Assembly (NCBI GenBank): GCA_022497155.1
Contig: MU385758.1
Location: forward strand, 1-64,000
Length of the DNA: 64,000 nucleotides
DNA from: Whalleya microplaca
Lineage: Eukaryota; Ascomycota; Sordariomycetes; Xylariales; Xylariaceae
Direction of reading: 5' to 3'
Positions within the stretch are counted from its first letter, which is position 1. Every line of letters begins with the position of its first letter. The translations under genes and the position numbers were made by a program. Below are positions 13,601 to 25,197 of the stretch, in pieces. The notes under the pieces were generated by a model that made no database searches, had not been told where the DNA came from, and saw only the letters and a program-made list of their open reading frames with translations.

Positions 13601-14532
13601 CATGCCGCACCCGAGGACTTCTCTTGCTTTTATCCTCTTTCCAGTCCGCTGGCGCTCCACCCGCTATGTGGCCCGAGGTTTTAAGTGTTGACGTTCACGG
13701 CGCTAAGTGGGGGCCTACTGCAAGTAGTGGGGGTTGCTTTTTCCAAAAAAAATAAAAATAAAAATAAAAATAAAAAAATTCTCTCAGCAATTCCAGTCAG
13801 CTTCCTGCGCACACCATGTACATATACACACAGTTTCGAGGTCTACGATACTTTATATGATAGTTTCCTAACCTCCGAAACCAATGAGTTCCGAAGTCCA
13901 TCTATGTCAATTTACTGTTGATTCCTTCCTTAAGTGTATATTTATGCGTAGTACCACTTTCGTTTTGTTTGAATGAATGCAGTGAGGTAGGTGCCATACT
14001 ATTTATCTAAGGAACGAATCCTGCCAAGATACATGTAGCTAGGTTTATGTACATAGCAAAAAAGCCTCAGTCAGAATAAAATTGTCAGTCGGACCCGGTA
14101 TTCCCCGAGCACTGTGCTGTATTACCTCACCAGCACTAAAACGCCAGTAATTATTGAGCCCTGCCAGCCTTGTCTCGTTCGGGTAATTTTCGTCAGAAAT
14201 TTCTGGTGAGCTTGGATCGACTTTCGGCCTGGTCGTGCTCCCCACCCATTCTTCTGTGGGTTTCGAGTCGCGGTCTCTGTTTGGTTTCCCTTCCCGGCCT
14301 GATACCCCGATACCCTGATACCGACGGAATTGCTGATTGCCCTGTGTCCCGTGCCACTTGTTCTCTCGTTTTTCCGGAGCAGCCCCCTTCCTTTTTCTTC
14401 CTTTCCACACACACCCGTCAGCAAGCTCCCTTTTTACACTTTTCGGACAGCTCTTCCCATCTTTTCCTTCCATCAGTTATCGAGTGTCTTTTTTCACGCC
14501 TCTCCCCTCCATCACCATCTACATCCATCACA
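10664..14532. other. Long intergenic region between PKS and ATP9
   Basis: No gene is supported. Noted content: an LTR-like fragment at about 11335-11500; a (GGC)8 run at 13172-13195; AGT/AGC microsatellite at about 13357-13393; an A4-5T pentanucleotide run at 13745-13778. The last 200 bases (CT-rich, CACACA, ending CCATCACA) are the likely ATP9 promoter and 5' leader. Confidence 0.5.
11335..11500 (+). repeat. Degraded LTR-like repeat, copy A
   Basis: AGGTGGTTGGG, CAAGCTGTGACTTATGTATGG, CTCCTCTAGACTTTAGTGAT and AACTACTATACTACT match, with many transitions, the segment 59440-59590. The common order and the TATGTATGG/TATATATAGG box suggest two relics of one LTR family. Boundaries are approximate. 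Confidence 0.45.
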
Positions 14533-15212
14533 ATGGCCTCCGCACGCATTGTCGCCTCCAGGCTCGCCTCCTCCATGGGCACCAAGGTCGCTCGACCTGC
14601 CATGCGAGTCCAATTGACCAGCACTGCTGCCAAGCGCACCATTAGTATGTCTACCTTACTCAATTTTCATCTCCCATCTCGAAGTGAGCCATTGAGACTC
14701 GATACCGCCTCAATCGCGTCGTCTTGGCCCCGATGAGCTCGACGTGAAAATTTTTTCGCTCGCCTTTCGCACGATCCCCGCATCGTCGCTAAACTGTTTT
14801 GACCTCCAGGCAATGCTACGCCCTTCCAGGCCGTCAAGCGCCAGCAGCCATCCAAGATCATGAGCTCCACCACCCGCCAGGCTTTCCAACAGACTCCCCG
14901 CCGATTCTACTCCTCTGAGATGGCCAACGCTCTCGTCGAGGTCTCCAAGAACTTGGGTATGGGTTCGGCCGCTATCGGTCTGACTGGTGCTGGTATCGGT
15001 ATCGGTCTCGTCTTCGCCGCCCTCCTGAACGGTGTTGCCCGCAACCCCGCCCTCCGTGGCCAGCTCTTCCAGTACGCCATTCTGGGTTTCGCCTTCGTCG
15101 AAGCCATCGGTCTTTTCGACCTCATGGTTGCCCTCATGGCCAAGTTCGTATGTGTTCAGAAAATCGCGCAACCCCGACCCGACCTAATACTAACGTATCT
15201 AACCAGACCTAA
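14533..15212 (+). CDS. atp9: Mitochondrial ATP synthase subunit 9 (c-ring proteolipid), nuclear copy
   Basis: Subunit c of the mitochondrial F1Fo ATP synthase, the proton-carrying ring in the inner membrane. Exons 14533-14644, 14810-15147 and 15207-15212; introns start GTATGT and end CCAG, with branch sites CTAAA and TACTAAC. The product has 151 residues. The first about 75 residues are a basic, Ser/Ala-rich import presequence containing RRFYSS at the usual cleavage zone. The mature part has two membrane helices; the first carries GAGIGIGLVF, the polar loop is ARNPALRGQLF, and the second contains the proton-binding Glu in FVEAIGLF. The last exon encodes only Thr and stop, matching the AKFT C-terminus known from Neurospora. 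It is the only clear housekeeping gene in the window and lies between two inverted solo LTRs. Confidence 0.97.
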
Positions 15213-18200
15213 ACGACATAACCTCCCTACTTACGGAGGCTGGGGCTATTCACATCACGATCTGGAAGGTGTGAAAGAAGGAATCGGAAATGTGAAGCAC
15301 AGCATCACCGCTCTGATACTATACTTCGCCGTGTTCAATAGGAAAACCAGCATTAGAGTAATAGAGGTCGATAGACTCGGGGGATCAGAAGGGGAGCCCT
15401 TGGGGAAGGCGGTATTGCATTGCATTCACACCCGTAGAGATGGGAAGGAAACTCGCCGGAAGGTCACTCTTGGCTGCTGGCACCCTGTAAAATACAAATA
15501 CCATCTTCACGAACTGAGTCATTCCTCTTCTCTTTGTCACAACGAATCTCGATGTTTTTTTATGATATGAATCTATACCACCCGGACATATACAGAAATC
15601 TTCACTCACCTAATTGGCTGGCTTTCGCATCGTGAACCCCAGATACGCTCAGAGCATACCTAGCTCCAGATCACTTGATCGGTCCCGTGACTTCGGCATG
15701 CCTTTCTCTACTGGAGAAAAGCGTGCGTTTTTCCGCTAACCCGCCCCTAATTGCCTACTTCGGCTGGTACTTTTGGGCGAAGACCAGGTGGCCCGAGACA
15801 AGACAGCCATGTGGCCCACATCGAGCTTAGAGTCCCCCACATAGCGTCCTCAACTCCTCCCTTTGCCCCGATAACGGCCAATGGGCATGCTCAATTGGTA
15901 CCGTGTGGATTCCTAGCTGGAGATGGGGATGGAGTCTGCGTTGCGGAGTGAGATCGAGAGGTATGGAGAGATAAAACCACGCAACTGTCTAGCTGCTTTG
16001 GGCAGTATGAGGTCAAGCGACTTGATGACTGTGGAGCCGGCATGTGGATGTGGATGAGCGCTGCGGGTATTTGATGTGGACTGCCCTGCCCCCATTGTAT
16101 GTGCTTGTTCTCTTTCTTTTAGTCACTCTTATTAGTTGACGGGTTCCCCTCGACTGGCTAACTTGATGGAAAGTCACCTCATGGCAAACCCAATGGAGTC
16201 CACGGTTGTGCTAGGACAGCATAAGGATAAGGCATGACATTGGTGACGGACGCTTCTGTGTCTATTCGTCTATTCGAGGACGTGTGCTTCGACCGGCGAG
16301 CCTGCTACCGACTCGATATCCAATACGTCTGCTTCGGGAGGGATTTGGACTGGAATACTGGAATACTGGAATACTGGCTCTCGTCTGCTCTATGGTTATG
16401 ACATTCTTTGAATGCCTACCGACGAACACAACTGCTCTAGATTGAGCACTGAAGTGATAAAGAAACCTGGATCCCTTTGAGACGAACCAGCCTCTTTCGA
16501 CATACGCAAGCGAGCGCTCTCTAGTTTGAGTTGGACCAGCCGACAATGGAGAAAGATTGAGCAGGCATCACCATGTTGAATGGCCCGGCATGGCATACTA
16601 CTGCGTGCTTTTCCTGTGACAGGCTCGGGCGAACCTGATTACCAATAAAGACAACCACACAGGAAGCGAAACCTAGCGGTGACTTTACTGGTGCCAGAAA
16701 CCCAACCGACGGCTAGGGGCTAGCTAGGAAAATTGACTAGCCCCCCTCTTCGCTCCAGACCCTAATATGATATATCTAGCTATTAATCGCTATCGTGCGG
16801 ATTCTAGTGAATCGTAGGGTGATACGACTACTAGTATTTGAACTGAACTGATTCGAGACGGCGACAGGACAGTGTCAGGGCAGTATTTCGAAATCCGAAT
16901 ATCGCCGTACCGCGTGGGGTGGCTCCAAACTGATGCTTAAGGCATATAGTCGTTGCCATTCGAACATCTGACGGAGAGGCTATGGCGTGGGACTATCGTT
17001 TTCTGGACTCCGAATCAGGAACATTGGTGGATGAGGCCACTTGGCCCCCCTTTAACTATAGGGGGTCTTGACAATGCTATTGGACTTCGTCAATAGAGCC
17101 GAGTTGCTCGACCTGGCTTTGACAGGTAGCGTGTTGCGAAGCAAATACTAATGATAATGACTAGCTAGACAATAACTTGTCTCTGCAACTTGACAGCAAA
17201 GAAAATGCCGCGTCTCGAGACACGATCAATTGCGTGTGGTTCATCATCGTATCGTATCGTCGTTCCATCCGTGTAAGTCGGCAGATGGCTGCTCTACTCG
17301 CGTCGGGGGCTCGTTCTTGCTCTGTTTCAATTCGGGCAACGGGGCGAGTCATGGCACAGGGGAAGGACACTAGAAGACGGGAAAGATATCCAAATGGCAC
17401 AGGCCCCAGGGAGATGAAGTTAAAATAAACGGAGTGGTGTGTTCCCAACTCAGTCCCAACTTGCCGCAACAATACGGTTTTCCCCTCACGCATCATGTGA
17501 CAACCTTCCTCGAATATGCGTGTATATGCATGTAGCCATTGGGTGGTAGCTGATGCCTACTTGATCCGTCGAATCAGACCCTCGTCCATCGTCATTACCC
17601 CAGACGGGAACCCCGGATTCTGCTTACTTGGCTCTGATTTCCCCACAATACACTTAGATCCAGTGTCTCCCGCTTTCCTCAACTCCTTTTTATTATTAAT
17701 AAGTGTACATGTAGTTTCCGTGCTTGAGACGGGGGTTTTGTTGTCAAAATGCGCCTCCTGCGTATCGCACTCGTACACATCGGTACCTATAGAGATATGC
17801 AACGTTTAAGTACCTATGGTAGCACTGGATACGACATGCGGCTGCAAGCCTCCGTAGTCTTCATTACCTAAAGCATTTAACAACCAATACGTTAACCAGT
17901 TGACACTCTGACCTACTCATTCAAGCCTCTTCAAGGCTACACCAAGCTCAGTCAATTATTGCTGTCACCATGACTCTTCAAAGTTCTCTTCGGGGGATTG
18001 CCTTTTTGACAAAGACTGAACTGTACTTCTGTGCGACTAAACATTGATGGGTAGTTCTATACTTGATGAGGATATGACTCTCGATTACTATCTAGTGGTA
18101 TTTTAGGTAAATGCTATGACCTTTGAATACCATATTCCTATAAAGCAGTCAACCTAACCTAGGTTGCCATGGGCCAACGGTATCAAATCCAGATCCTCCT

Positions 18201-18431
18201 ACGCTTAAGCCTCCAGCTGCCCTCTGCAGGCGAAGAGGTAGGTAGATCAGACTAATTAGCTCCACCACCCCCCAGAAATCAATGCAAGCAGTCCTCGCGC
18301 GGGCCATACAAGTATTTCAATCTGAAGTCGCCCGTCGCACGAGATCCGGCACTCGAACCCCACCACCGGTACAAGCACACACCTCACATCCAGCTTCTCA
18401 AGCCCAGCAGCAACAGATCAGCGCCGCCGCA
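15213..18431. other. Intergenic region downstream of ATP9
   Basis: The first 350 bases are probably the ATP9 3' untranslated region. The remainder holds only short open frames without family resemblance and a small tandem repeat (TGGAATAC three times near 16350-16376). I see no RNA gene or mobile element. Confidence 0.45.
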
Positions 18432-19121
18432 TCACGAAAGCGGCCAGTCCGGGTCCTCGGCGTGCACACGGAAGGACTTGCCCAGCGGATCCGCAGTAGC
18501 GAGCAAGTACTCGCCCCAGCCAGGATCGTACGCCTGTTCGACGATCTCAAACATCTCGGTCTCGGGCCACTCGATGTCGATTTCGGCTCCGCGCCACCAT
18601 TGCTGCGCCTCTTCGTACCATTCCGGTGCCTCTTCGTACCATTCTTCTTCTTCCTCCTCCTGCGATCCAGCCGAGCTGTCGTCTTCGAGAAAGTCCGGGA
18701 TGGTGACGAAGGTGCCGAACATGTACGGCTCGTACCACCAGGGGAAGACGCTCTGCCCGACAAGCTGTGATTTCCTAGCCCACAGTCCTGTCACGTGCGC
18801 GTGGTGCTTCACCACGGGGATGCCTTTGAGTCCGGGCGGGTGGAAGAATTCAGGCCCGTGCGGGGCCCAGATCGTTGGGTCGTAGACCAGGAGAGGATAG
18901 TCGTCCTTTGGGGGTTGTTTGTCGTTATCCTTTGTAGTCGATTGTTCGTCGCTATTCTCCGAGCCGGGGCCTGTGGTCGGGCTGGTCTGAGCAGACGCCT
19001 GGAGGAGAATGTCTTCGAGGCCACTAGCAGGTGCCTTGGAGGGCTCGGCTGTTCCAGGGAGTTCGACGACCTCCATGTTGATGGTGGCGCATTCGCCGAT
19101 GGCGCTGCAGACTAGACCCAT
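18432..19121 (-). CDS. Hypothetical acidic protein, 229 residues
   Basis: A single uninterrupted frame of 229 residues from the ATG at 19121. The N-terminal third is Ser/Thr/Pro/Gln-rich and probably disordered. The centre is richer in aromatic residues and Pro (DDYPLLVYDPTIWAPHGPEF, PWWYEPYMFGTFVTIPDF) and looks like folded protein. Residues about 155-180 are strongly acidic with a short internal repeat, PEWYEEA/EEWYEEA, followed by QQWW. There are no membrane segments or known catalytic motifs. I do not recognise the family. Composition favours a real gene, but a shadow frame of 162 residues exists on the other strand. Confidence 0.5.
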   Translation of the reverse strand: MGLVCSAIGECATINMEVVELPGTAEPSKAPASGLEDILLQASAQTSPTTGPGSENSDEQSTTKDNDKQPPKDDYPLLVYDPTIWAPHGPEFFHPPGLKGIPVVKHHAHVTGLWARKSQLVGQSVFPWWYEPYMFGTFVTIPDFLEDDSSAGSQEEEEEEWYEEAPEWYEEAQQWWRGAEIDIEWPETEMFEIVEQAYDPGWGEYLLATADPLGKSFRVHAEDPDWPLS

Positions 19122-19250
19122 CTTAATTGTTTCCTGTTGATATGTGAAGCGATACCTGGAGAAGTGACACTGTAGTCCAGGAATGGGTAAAGAGCGAAGG
19201 AGTAAATGATAGTTTGACGTTGGAGTCTGGGAATGGGCAAAGGGCGAAGA

Positions 19251-19316
19251 AGGGGATGGTGCTTTGGAAGGGGATGGTGCTTTGGAAGGGGATGGTGCTT
19301 TGGAAGGGGATGGTGC
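19251..19316. repeat. 18-bp tandem repeat
   Basis: Three perfect units of GCTTTGGAAGGGGATGGT at 19261-19314, preceded by a partial unit (AGGGGATGGT). It lies 130-195 bases upstream of the start of the minus-strand hypothetical gene at 18432-19121, hence in its promoter or leader. On the minus strand a unit reads as His-His-Pro-Leu-Pro-Lys, but no gene is implied. Confidence 0.85.
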
Positions 19317-20163
19317 AAGCAGCCAATAATGGAAACTAATCAGAATATATGATCAGCTTCTACATTATCGCTAAGTAAAGCGCCTAAACCTTCGCTGCCG
19401 GTGCGTTGATGGTGAATGAGTAGAGTTTAGGTTGGGTTTTTTCCTGTGCGAAATCCTCCGTGAATCACCCGCCCTTAGAGTTCTATTCACTTGGAAAATA
19501 CCACGCACGGGCTTGATGGATGAATTTATATGCTATCCAGGACAACCGAGCGGTGGCTATGAGTAAGTTTTAATCAGTCTTTCCCAGTCAGCCTTCCCGT
19601 GTTTGCTAAGATGTGACTGGGATATGTTCGCATGATACACAATGCAACAATGCTACGAATATGGCTGAAACCCAAATGCGCTTTCACTAAAATATCGGAT
19701 GACGGTAGGTATATATTGTAGAATAGTCATTCGCGTCTCGTGCTCTTTGAGAATCATTCTATGGGTAAATTCGAGGTCCGATATGACTACCTACCGCGTA
19801 ATGTTGTCAATATTCACCGTTATTCTGTGGGACACTATTAGTGTAACCGCGTCTGTTTGTCGACCTTTGTATTCAACACGTAGTCGTAGGAAGCGTCAAA
19901 CTTAGGTGCTGCGCGGCTATTTAGTATCACATCGTAGCGCGGATTCCGTATTCTCCAAAGGGTGACGAATAGAATATCATAGATTATATGTTAAAGCGCT
20001 ACCTAGTTCCTTAATACTGTAGTAACTAGAGCGAAACCAGTCCAACGCGATGGTTGAGACGGAAGTGGAACGGGATTTTCAAAAAGCTTCTATTATCTGA
20101 GTAAAATGGGGGTTTCTGAATATTACAGTGTATTAACTACAGTAAAATGTAATGTCATACTGG
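19317..20163. other. Intergenic stretch
   Basis: Nothing recognisable; AT-moderate sequence with no open frame of note and no repeat shared with other parts of the window that I can see. Confidence 0.4.
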
Positions 20164-20168
20164 CTAAG

Positions 20169-20500
20169 TATGACAAGAGCTGTAATTCAGGGCTTGGAAA
20201 TATATCAATTTAGTAATAATTCTCTAGGCCCTCTGAGAGTGCTTATTCTTCTAAGTTTTCAATCTGAGTCTAAGGTTCGGCGACAGGTCTTTATAGACCT
20301 GCTGCCGCGGTACATATTTCTGGTACGTATCTAATCTGTTGCTAACGTAGCCGCCGTCTGGTGATTATACCTTTTGTTAGGCAGTCATATATTCCATCAG
20401 TATCGAATAATATCTAACAGCACCTAATATATATACTCGTGCAGCATTCCTGCATCTCGTATAGCTTTCAACAGGTCTTGGCTCCAATAGCCGTGTGACA
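20169..20500 (-). mobile_element. Solo LTR (332 bp), inverted copy, with CTAAG target duplication
   Basis: Read on the minus strand it starts TGTCACACGG and ends TTGTCATA (TA probably mutated from CA). It is flanked by CTAAG at 20164-20168 and 20501-20505. It is co-linear with the plus-strand solo LTR at 10331-10663. Different target sequences show two independent insertions of one retrotransposon family. Confidence 0.8.
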
Positions 20501-20505
20501 CTAAG

Positions 20506-22243
20506 AGAACAGCGGGTTTTCAGAGAAATCTTCTTAGGGTCAGGGTTCAGGGGGTAGGGAGGAAACAAAGAGCTGAGCAACGCATTGATTTAGGTAAGTA
20601 AATTGTCTGGGCGTCCCAGGCTCCGCAGGGGCATTATCCAGCCAAAATTATCTAAGGGTATCGTAGTTTTTATTCAGTGATTCGTAATAGCCAGCTACAA
20701 CTCATTCCTTTTCTCGAAACACGCGTTAGTTATGTGTGGAGCTGCTATAAGTTACTGGAGCGTAATCACTAAAGCACGCTGACTGTTGACCTAAATAGAA
20801 CTCTGTGAGCTTAACATATAACTTAAAGCCCTGATGATATGACAGAGAGCTGAACCTTTAGATTATCTATGTACTTCAGCTTAGGTTAGGTAGCAGTTTT
20901 AGTAGCATTATGTATAACGCATCATTACACATATGCCTAAACAGTGACAAGCGCATCTCCTATCCTTCAGTGACTTCTCTTGACCTTTGTTGTGTCCCAC
21001 AGCTATTTAACGTAAAATGACTAGGTCTAGTACTTCTTGAATAGTGATGGAACATAGAGCCCGGACAGAGCGGCGGTGTCTCAGGTAGCTTGTTGGTATA
21101 ACGGTATTGTTGAAATACGCCCTATAGGGCCGAGGGTGGTACGGGCTTACGTATGCCCGGCCGCCTAGACATGTATATAAGGGGCTCTGCCATCTTCCTA
21201 TACCTAACTTCACCTTGCACTAATTAAGTCACTATACTACTCATCACTTTGTCCCATATTGTCGAATGTTTCCTTCTGGACAGAACTAGTTCCCAGACAG
21301 GACAGATAGGATAATAAATGTGTAACTCTGAATACTACTTACAGACGTTGCGATTAAGCTCCTACTTGTCTAGCCACAAACTGACCTACTGTATGATTTG
21401 CCCATTGAAATCCTTGGTATCCTTGAGCCTGTCCTCGACGAACTCCTTCAGAGTACGTATCAAAGTTACGATCCCTAATTGCGTGTTTGGTGTTTGTGGT
21501 CTTTGGGTAGGCAAGTCGGCGCGTTTTGCAGCCGCCCTCAACACAGCACACACTGTGGCTTGCAACTCTACTCATCACAGCTTTCTGACGTTGGCATCGA
21601 GATGGTTGCCGAGATTGTAGTAGCGGTGACATCGCAGGCAGTGATCGTCTCGCATGTTACAATTGTGATTCTTTCTAGACTAGAAGTTGTCCTCGCTGTG
21701 CCGGACGTGAGATGTATTTAAAGTGTGAACGTCTTGGCACAGTATTCGCCTACAGAGCTCTGAGTGAAGGACGTCGATTCGGTGGAACTTGACTCCTCTA
21801 TGGTCGCGCTATCGCGGTCCTCATATCCATCCAAGAGCATATTCTGGATATCAATCTCCTGCGTGGAAGGCGGAGCTGTGTGGGCCGCATTAACTAGATT
21901 ACCGAGGACGGCAATCGCGCAGCTCAGGGGTTAAGTGGCTAAGTCAAGCTGATCGACGGTACAGAAAAGCACGAGTTGTATTGAAAAACTATTGCTGCGC
22001 GTGTGCCCAGCAAACTAGTAACCTAGCTGGTACCGTCGATAAACCCTCTACGTACACCACTGTTACATAGGTACCATGCACGTGCAAGTCACCTACGCTT
22101 AGTCATCATCATCTTTGGTGCTCGTAGACGATCATTCTACTCTAGATGTTTCACGAGACTTGCTCACATGCCTCAAATGTAGGAAACCCAGACAGAAGGC
22201 CAAAATTAAAAGCCTAGAGGAATGGTATATATGAAATTAGGGG
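20506..22243. other. Intergenic region before the ankyrin gene
   Basis: Contains an LTR-like fragment (21100-21275). Short frames at 21318-21720 occur on both strands but none resembles a family. TCTAGATGTTTCACGAG near 22140 and AT-rich DNA precede the next gene. Confidence 0.4.
21100..21275 (+). repeat. LTR-like dispersed repeat with TATA box (copy 2)
   Basis: From TGTTGAAATACGCCCTATAG through GGGTGGTACGGGC and GTATATAAGGGGCTCTG to TTTGTCCCATA. It aligns with 1150-1265 and with the reverse complement of about 40680-40855 (TGTTGGGGGACGCCCTATAG ... TTTGTCCCATACA). This is probably a solo LTR; I could not find a clean target duplication. Confidence 0.5.
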
Positions 22244-23188
22244 ATGGCGCTAAACAGCATTGGTGCGAAGCAATACACACAGCTCCTCAACAAGGCCTGC
22301 CGCGCCAACTTCCTCCCCGAGATCCAGTCTGTCCTCGAGCGCGCACGTACTTCGTCACCGTCTGCATACCCCGAGGTCCTGCGCGACGCCCTCCAGAAAG
22401 CTCTCTACCGCGCGTGCTCCATCGAAATCATTTCTTACCTCGTCGCGATCGAGCGCACAAGTATCGATGCGCTCACGCCTAGCTTCGTCGCGCGCTCGGC
22501 CAGCATCCCGGCCCTGGAGATCCTGGTAGCTCACGGATGGGATGTGAACCGGGGTCGCGACGACGGCGAGACTGTTCTTTACTACGTCCTCCACGACGAG
22601 GCCGTGGTAAGATGGCTCGTGGACCACGGCGCTGATGTCGCGCTGGGTGACGTCGACTACCTCGCCCAGGGCCGGTTCGTGCCGCGCCCAGCGCCGCTGT
22701 TGGAAGCCTGCGCCGAGCGCGGGTCGTTGGCTAGTTTCAGGCTCCTGCTGGAGAGGGGGGCGCAGGTGAGTCGTAGGACGTTGCACTGTGCCGCACTCAC
22801 GGGCGCAGAGTCCGGTGCCGATCCCGCGGCTGTCCACTCCGAGCAACGGCTTGGCGAAGATGCCGAGGCTTTCGAGTATCGGCGGGAACGAGAGCGGATC
22901 TTGCGGTTTCTGGTCGAGGAGAGGGGGCTCAATGTCAATCAGATGGACAGCGATGTTCCCGCCCAGATGCACTGGGGCACGTCGATCAACTATGCGGCTA
23001 AGTCTCGGGCCGGCGTTGGTGTTGTGAGATGGTTGCTGACTAAAGGTGCGGATCCGACGATTAAAGGGCTCGAGGATGGGAGTGATGCCGAGGGCATGGC
23101 TCTTACGTGGGCGAAGTCGGAAGAGATTATGGAGTTAACGAGGAACTGGAAAAGGGGTAAACCCACGGGACAAGCAACTGATAACTGA
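22244..23188 (+). CDS. Ankyrin-repeat protein, 314 residues
   Basis: Probable cytosolic or nuclear protein-binding scaffold. Intronless frame of 314 residues. Degenerate ankyrin repeats run through the protein: ALEILVAHGWDVN (about 91-103), VVRWLVDHGADVALG (about 121-135), SFRLLLERGAQVS (about 162-174), ILRFLVEERGLNVN (about 218-231) and VVRWLLTKGADPTIKG (about 260-275). The N-terminus (LLNKACRANFLPEIQSVLERA) looks like a capping helix pair. There is no signal peptide or second domain. GC content is clearly higher than the flanks. The start ATG at 22244 is preferred because an ATG at 22222 is in another frame. The partner or pathway cannot be told. Confidence 0.85.
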   Translation: MALNSIGAKQYTQLLNKACRANFLPEIQSVLERARTSSPSAYPEVLRDALQKALYRACSIEIISYLVAIERTSIDALTPSFVARSASIPALEILVAHGWDVNRGRDDGETVLYYVLHDEAVVRWLVDHGADVALGDVDYLAQGRFVPRPAPLLEACAERGSLASFRLLLERGAQVSRRTLHCAALTGAESGADPAAVHSEQRLGEDAEAFEYRRERERILRFLVEERGLNVNQMDSDVPAQMHWGTSINYAAKSRAGVGVVRWLLTKGADPTIKGLEDGSDAEGMALTWAKSEEIMELTRNWKRGKPTGQATDN

Positions 23189-23575
23189 AGGATGTTGGAA
23201 TGCTGTACAAGATAGAAACGCAGCATGTGATATCAGCGATTTACCTGTTTATCAAGATGGCGAGTTCGATATTTAGGACTAGGACTTGTCGTTCAAGGGC
23301 TACGGGTAAGGCTTGAGGGGTGGACAGAGCCTCTACTGTATATTTATACCCAAGTTATACCCCTTTTGATGGGACTGTGTAACGTGTCATGAGACAGCAT
23401 AAATAATAGTTGTCTTTTGTTAGCTTCTTCGTGCAGCGTACTACTAAAAATGGCCATTCTTAATCGTTGATGCAAAAGGTTTATGAACCTCTTAGAGTCT
23501 TAGTGATGTTGGCAAGACGTATTTACATTGTTACACTGAACTTTTAAATTTTTAAAGCGCATTCTGACGGATGAC

Positions 23576-24529
23576 CTAAGCAAAACCAAGGCTCCAGAAG
23601 TTTTCAAGATTAGCTTTCGTATCATCATCAACATACTCATGATGCGGACGTATAGTCGGCTCCTCCCCATGTATCTCTGCCACAGTACCACTTATATCAG
23701 GGTTCTCAAGAATTTTTTTGACGCCTTTGATAAGAGTTGATGTGGGCGTGATTTTCATATCCTTGAACAGATCTTTAGGGGCGATGTTGGACTCTAGACG
23801 GCTGTTTAGCAATCCTTGACTTGGTATGATAAAGTTGGATACCAAAGCACTTACCAAGTACGGCAGGCGCTAAAGCGTTTATCTGTATGTTAACACTCTC
23901 GAGTATCTTTGCTACAGAACGAACGAGCATAATAACACCGCCTTTACTGGCCGAATACAAAGGCGCCACTGGGAATGGGTAAAGTCCCGCATTTGAAGCT
24001 GTGCATATGATCGAACCTCGTGATCCCGTTGATGGATTCGCTGCATTCTTCCGCATGTAGTGCATAGCAAGTTTGACGGCTATGTGGTCCCATCAGCGGA
24101 AACTCAAATGAATATTAAAGCCTTAAACATACAGTAAATCGTTCCAGTGAGATTAATATCGAGGACCTTCAACCTTGGCTGAGAAGGCTCCTCTTCGTCA
24201 GTCAGTGCCAAGCTTGTTGCACCTTGCTCCGAAATTCCGGCATTAGCCATGACGATGTCTATTGCGCCGTGTTCCTGGTATATCTCTTTGAAAACTGTAG
24301 CTTGCTCTTGCCACGAGGAAACGTCACACTTCTTGAACGAGAGTGTAGCTTGGGGATACTGTGCAGAGACTTCGGAAACAGCGGTCAGCCCCGAGTCAAC
24401 ATTCACATCTACTACCGTGATTCTATGGCCCCGGGATGCAAAGTGTTGTGTCATAGCTAATCCGAGTCCACTCGCACCTCCGGTAACCACGACGCTCTGC
24501 CTCTTAGCACACTTTGAGTCGCCACTCAT
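23576..24529 (-). CDS. Short-chain dehydrogenase/reductase
   Basis: Classical SDR using NAD(P)(H), substrate unknown; overall pattern like fungal 15-hydroxyprostaglandin-dehydrogenase-type SDRs. Exons (minus strand): 24529-24133, 24079-23855 and 23793-23576; introns of 53 nt (GTATGT...TAG) and 61 nt (GTAAGT...GCTAAAC...TAG). Total 279 residues. The nucleotide-binding motif is TGGASGLG near residue 19, followed by Asp in VDVN (suggesting NAD preference) and NAG (NAGIS). Catalytic Ser lies in TASNAG and Tyr/Lys in YSASKGG. The C-terminal part has ITPTSTLIKG and DISGTVAEIHGEE, common to this subgroup. I chose the ATG at 24529; the upstream in-frame GTG is not a likely fungal start. The second intron is placed to give PAVLESNIAP and is the least certain part. 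Confidence 0.88.
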
Positions 24530-24535
24530 TGTCAC

Positions 24536-25197
24536 GAGGATGGGTAGTCGAAATCTTGAGGTGAGTATGACAATTTCGAACAGCAGCGAATGAGACTACT
24601 TGGAGAGACAACCAGGTACTCGGGGGACTGCTGGATAAACGTAAGTCGACATAGGAAGTTGGATGCGGGGAAAACATCGACCGCGGGACGGGATAAGTGG
24701 ATCGATCATATTAGCAACATCGGCAGAGTATAGTATTTCATTTAGGAGCGGGGTACCGAATGCCGGTTCGGAATACCTATCAAATATGTGTTGCATGGCC
24801 CTTTCGGTATGGGTTCAAGACCTAGAAGTTGTCGTCATTCGGGGCAAGCGAGCCTATCACCACAACCCAGCCTGTGGACTGGTATTTCCTCAGTCGTACG
24901 AGGTCCCACACATTTTGGGTCATGAACTAGAGCCACAATTGGCGCCTAACAATCAAGCATCATCAGATAGCTGTGTCATGGTTGAAGTTCAGGAACGTTG
25001 ATTCCTAGTTCTATCACTAGTCTCTCATGAAGGGTCTTTAATTCTAGGACAATAGCTCTAGCCCCCTGTCAGTAGCCCTATGTCTGCACACGCCATCATA
25101 ACTTCTTCGGCAGGCAGGTATAGGTAATCGTATAAGAGCAGACAGCTCAGTTTTCCTTCTTAGCAACTGTTACGGGGTTAGTCTATGTCTATAAACA
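24536..25197. other. Intergenic stretch
   Basis: Two short overlapping frames (24596-24796 minus, 24663-25001 plus) show no family resemblance; I cannot support a gene here. Confidence 0.35.

Noticed and set aside
14045..14473. Minus-strand frames over the ATP9 leader
   Set aside because: They are antisense to the CT-rich ATP9 promoter and leader; the Lys/Arg/Glu-rich composition simply mirrors that bias.
18282..18770. A 162-residue plus-strand frame
   Set aside because: It overlaps the better minus-strand frame 18432-19121 and has a low-complexity composition typical of a shadow.
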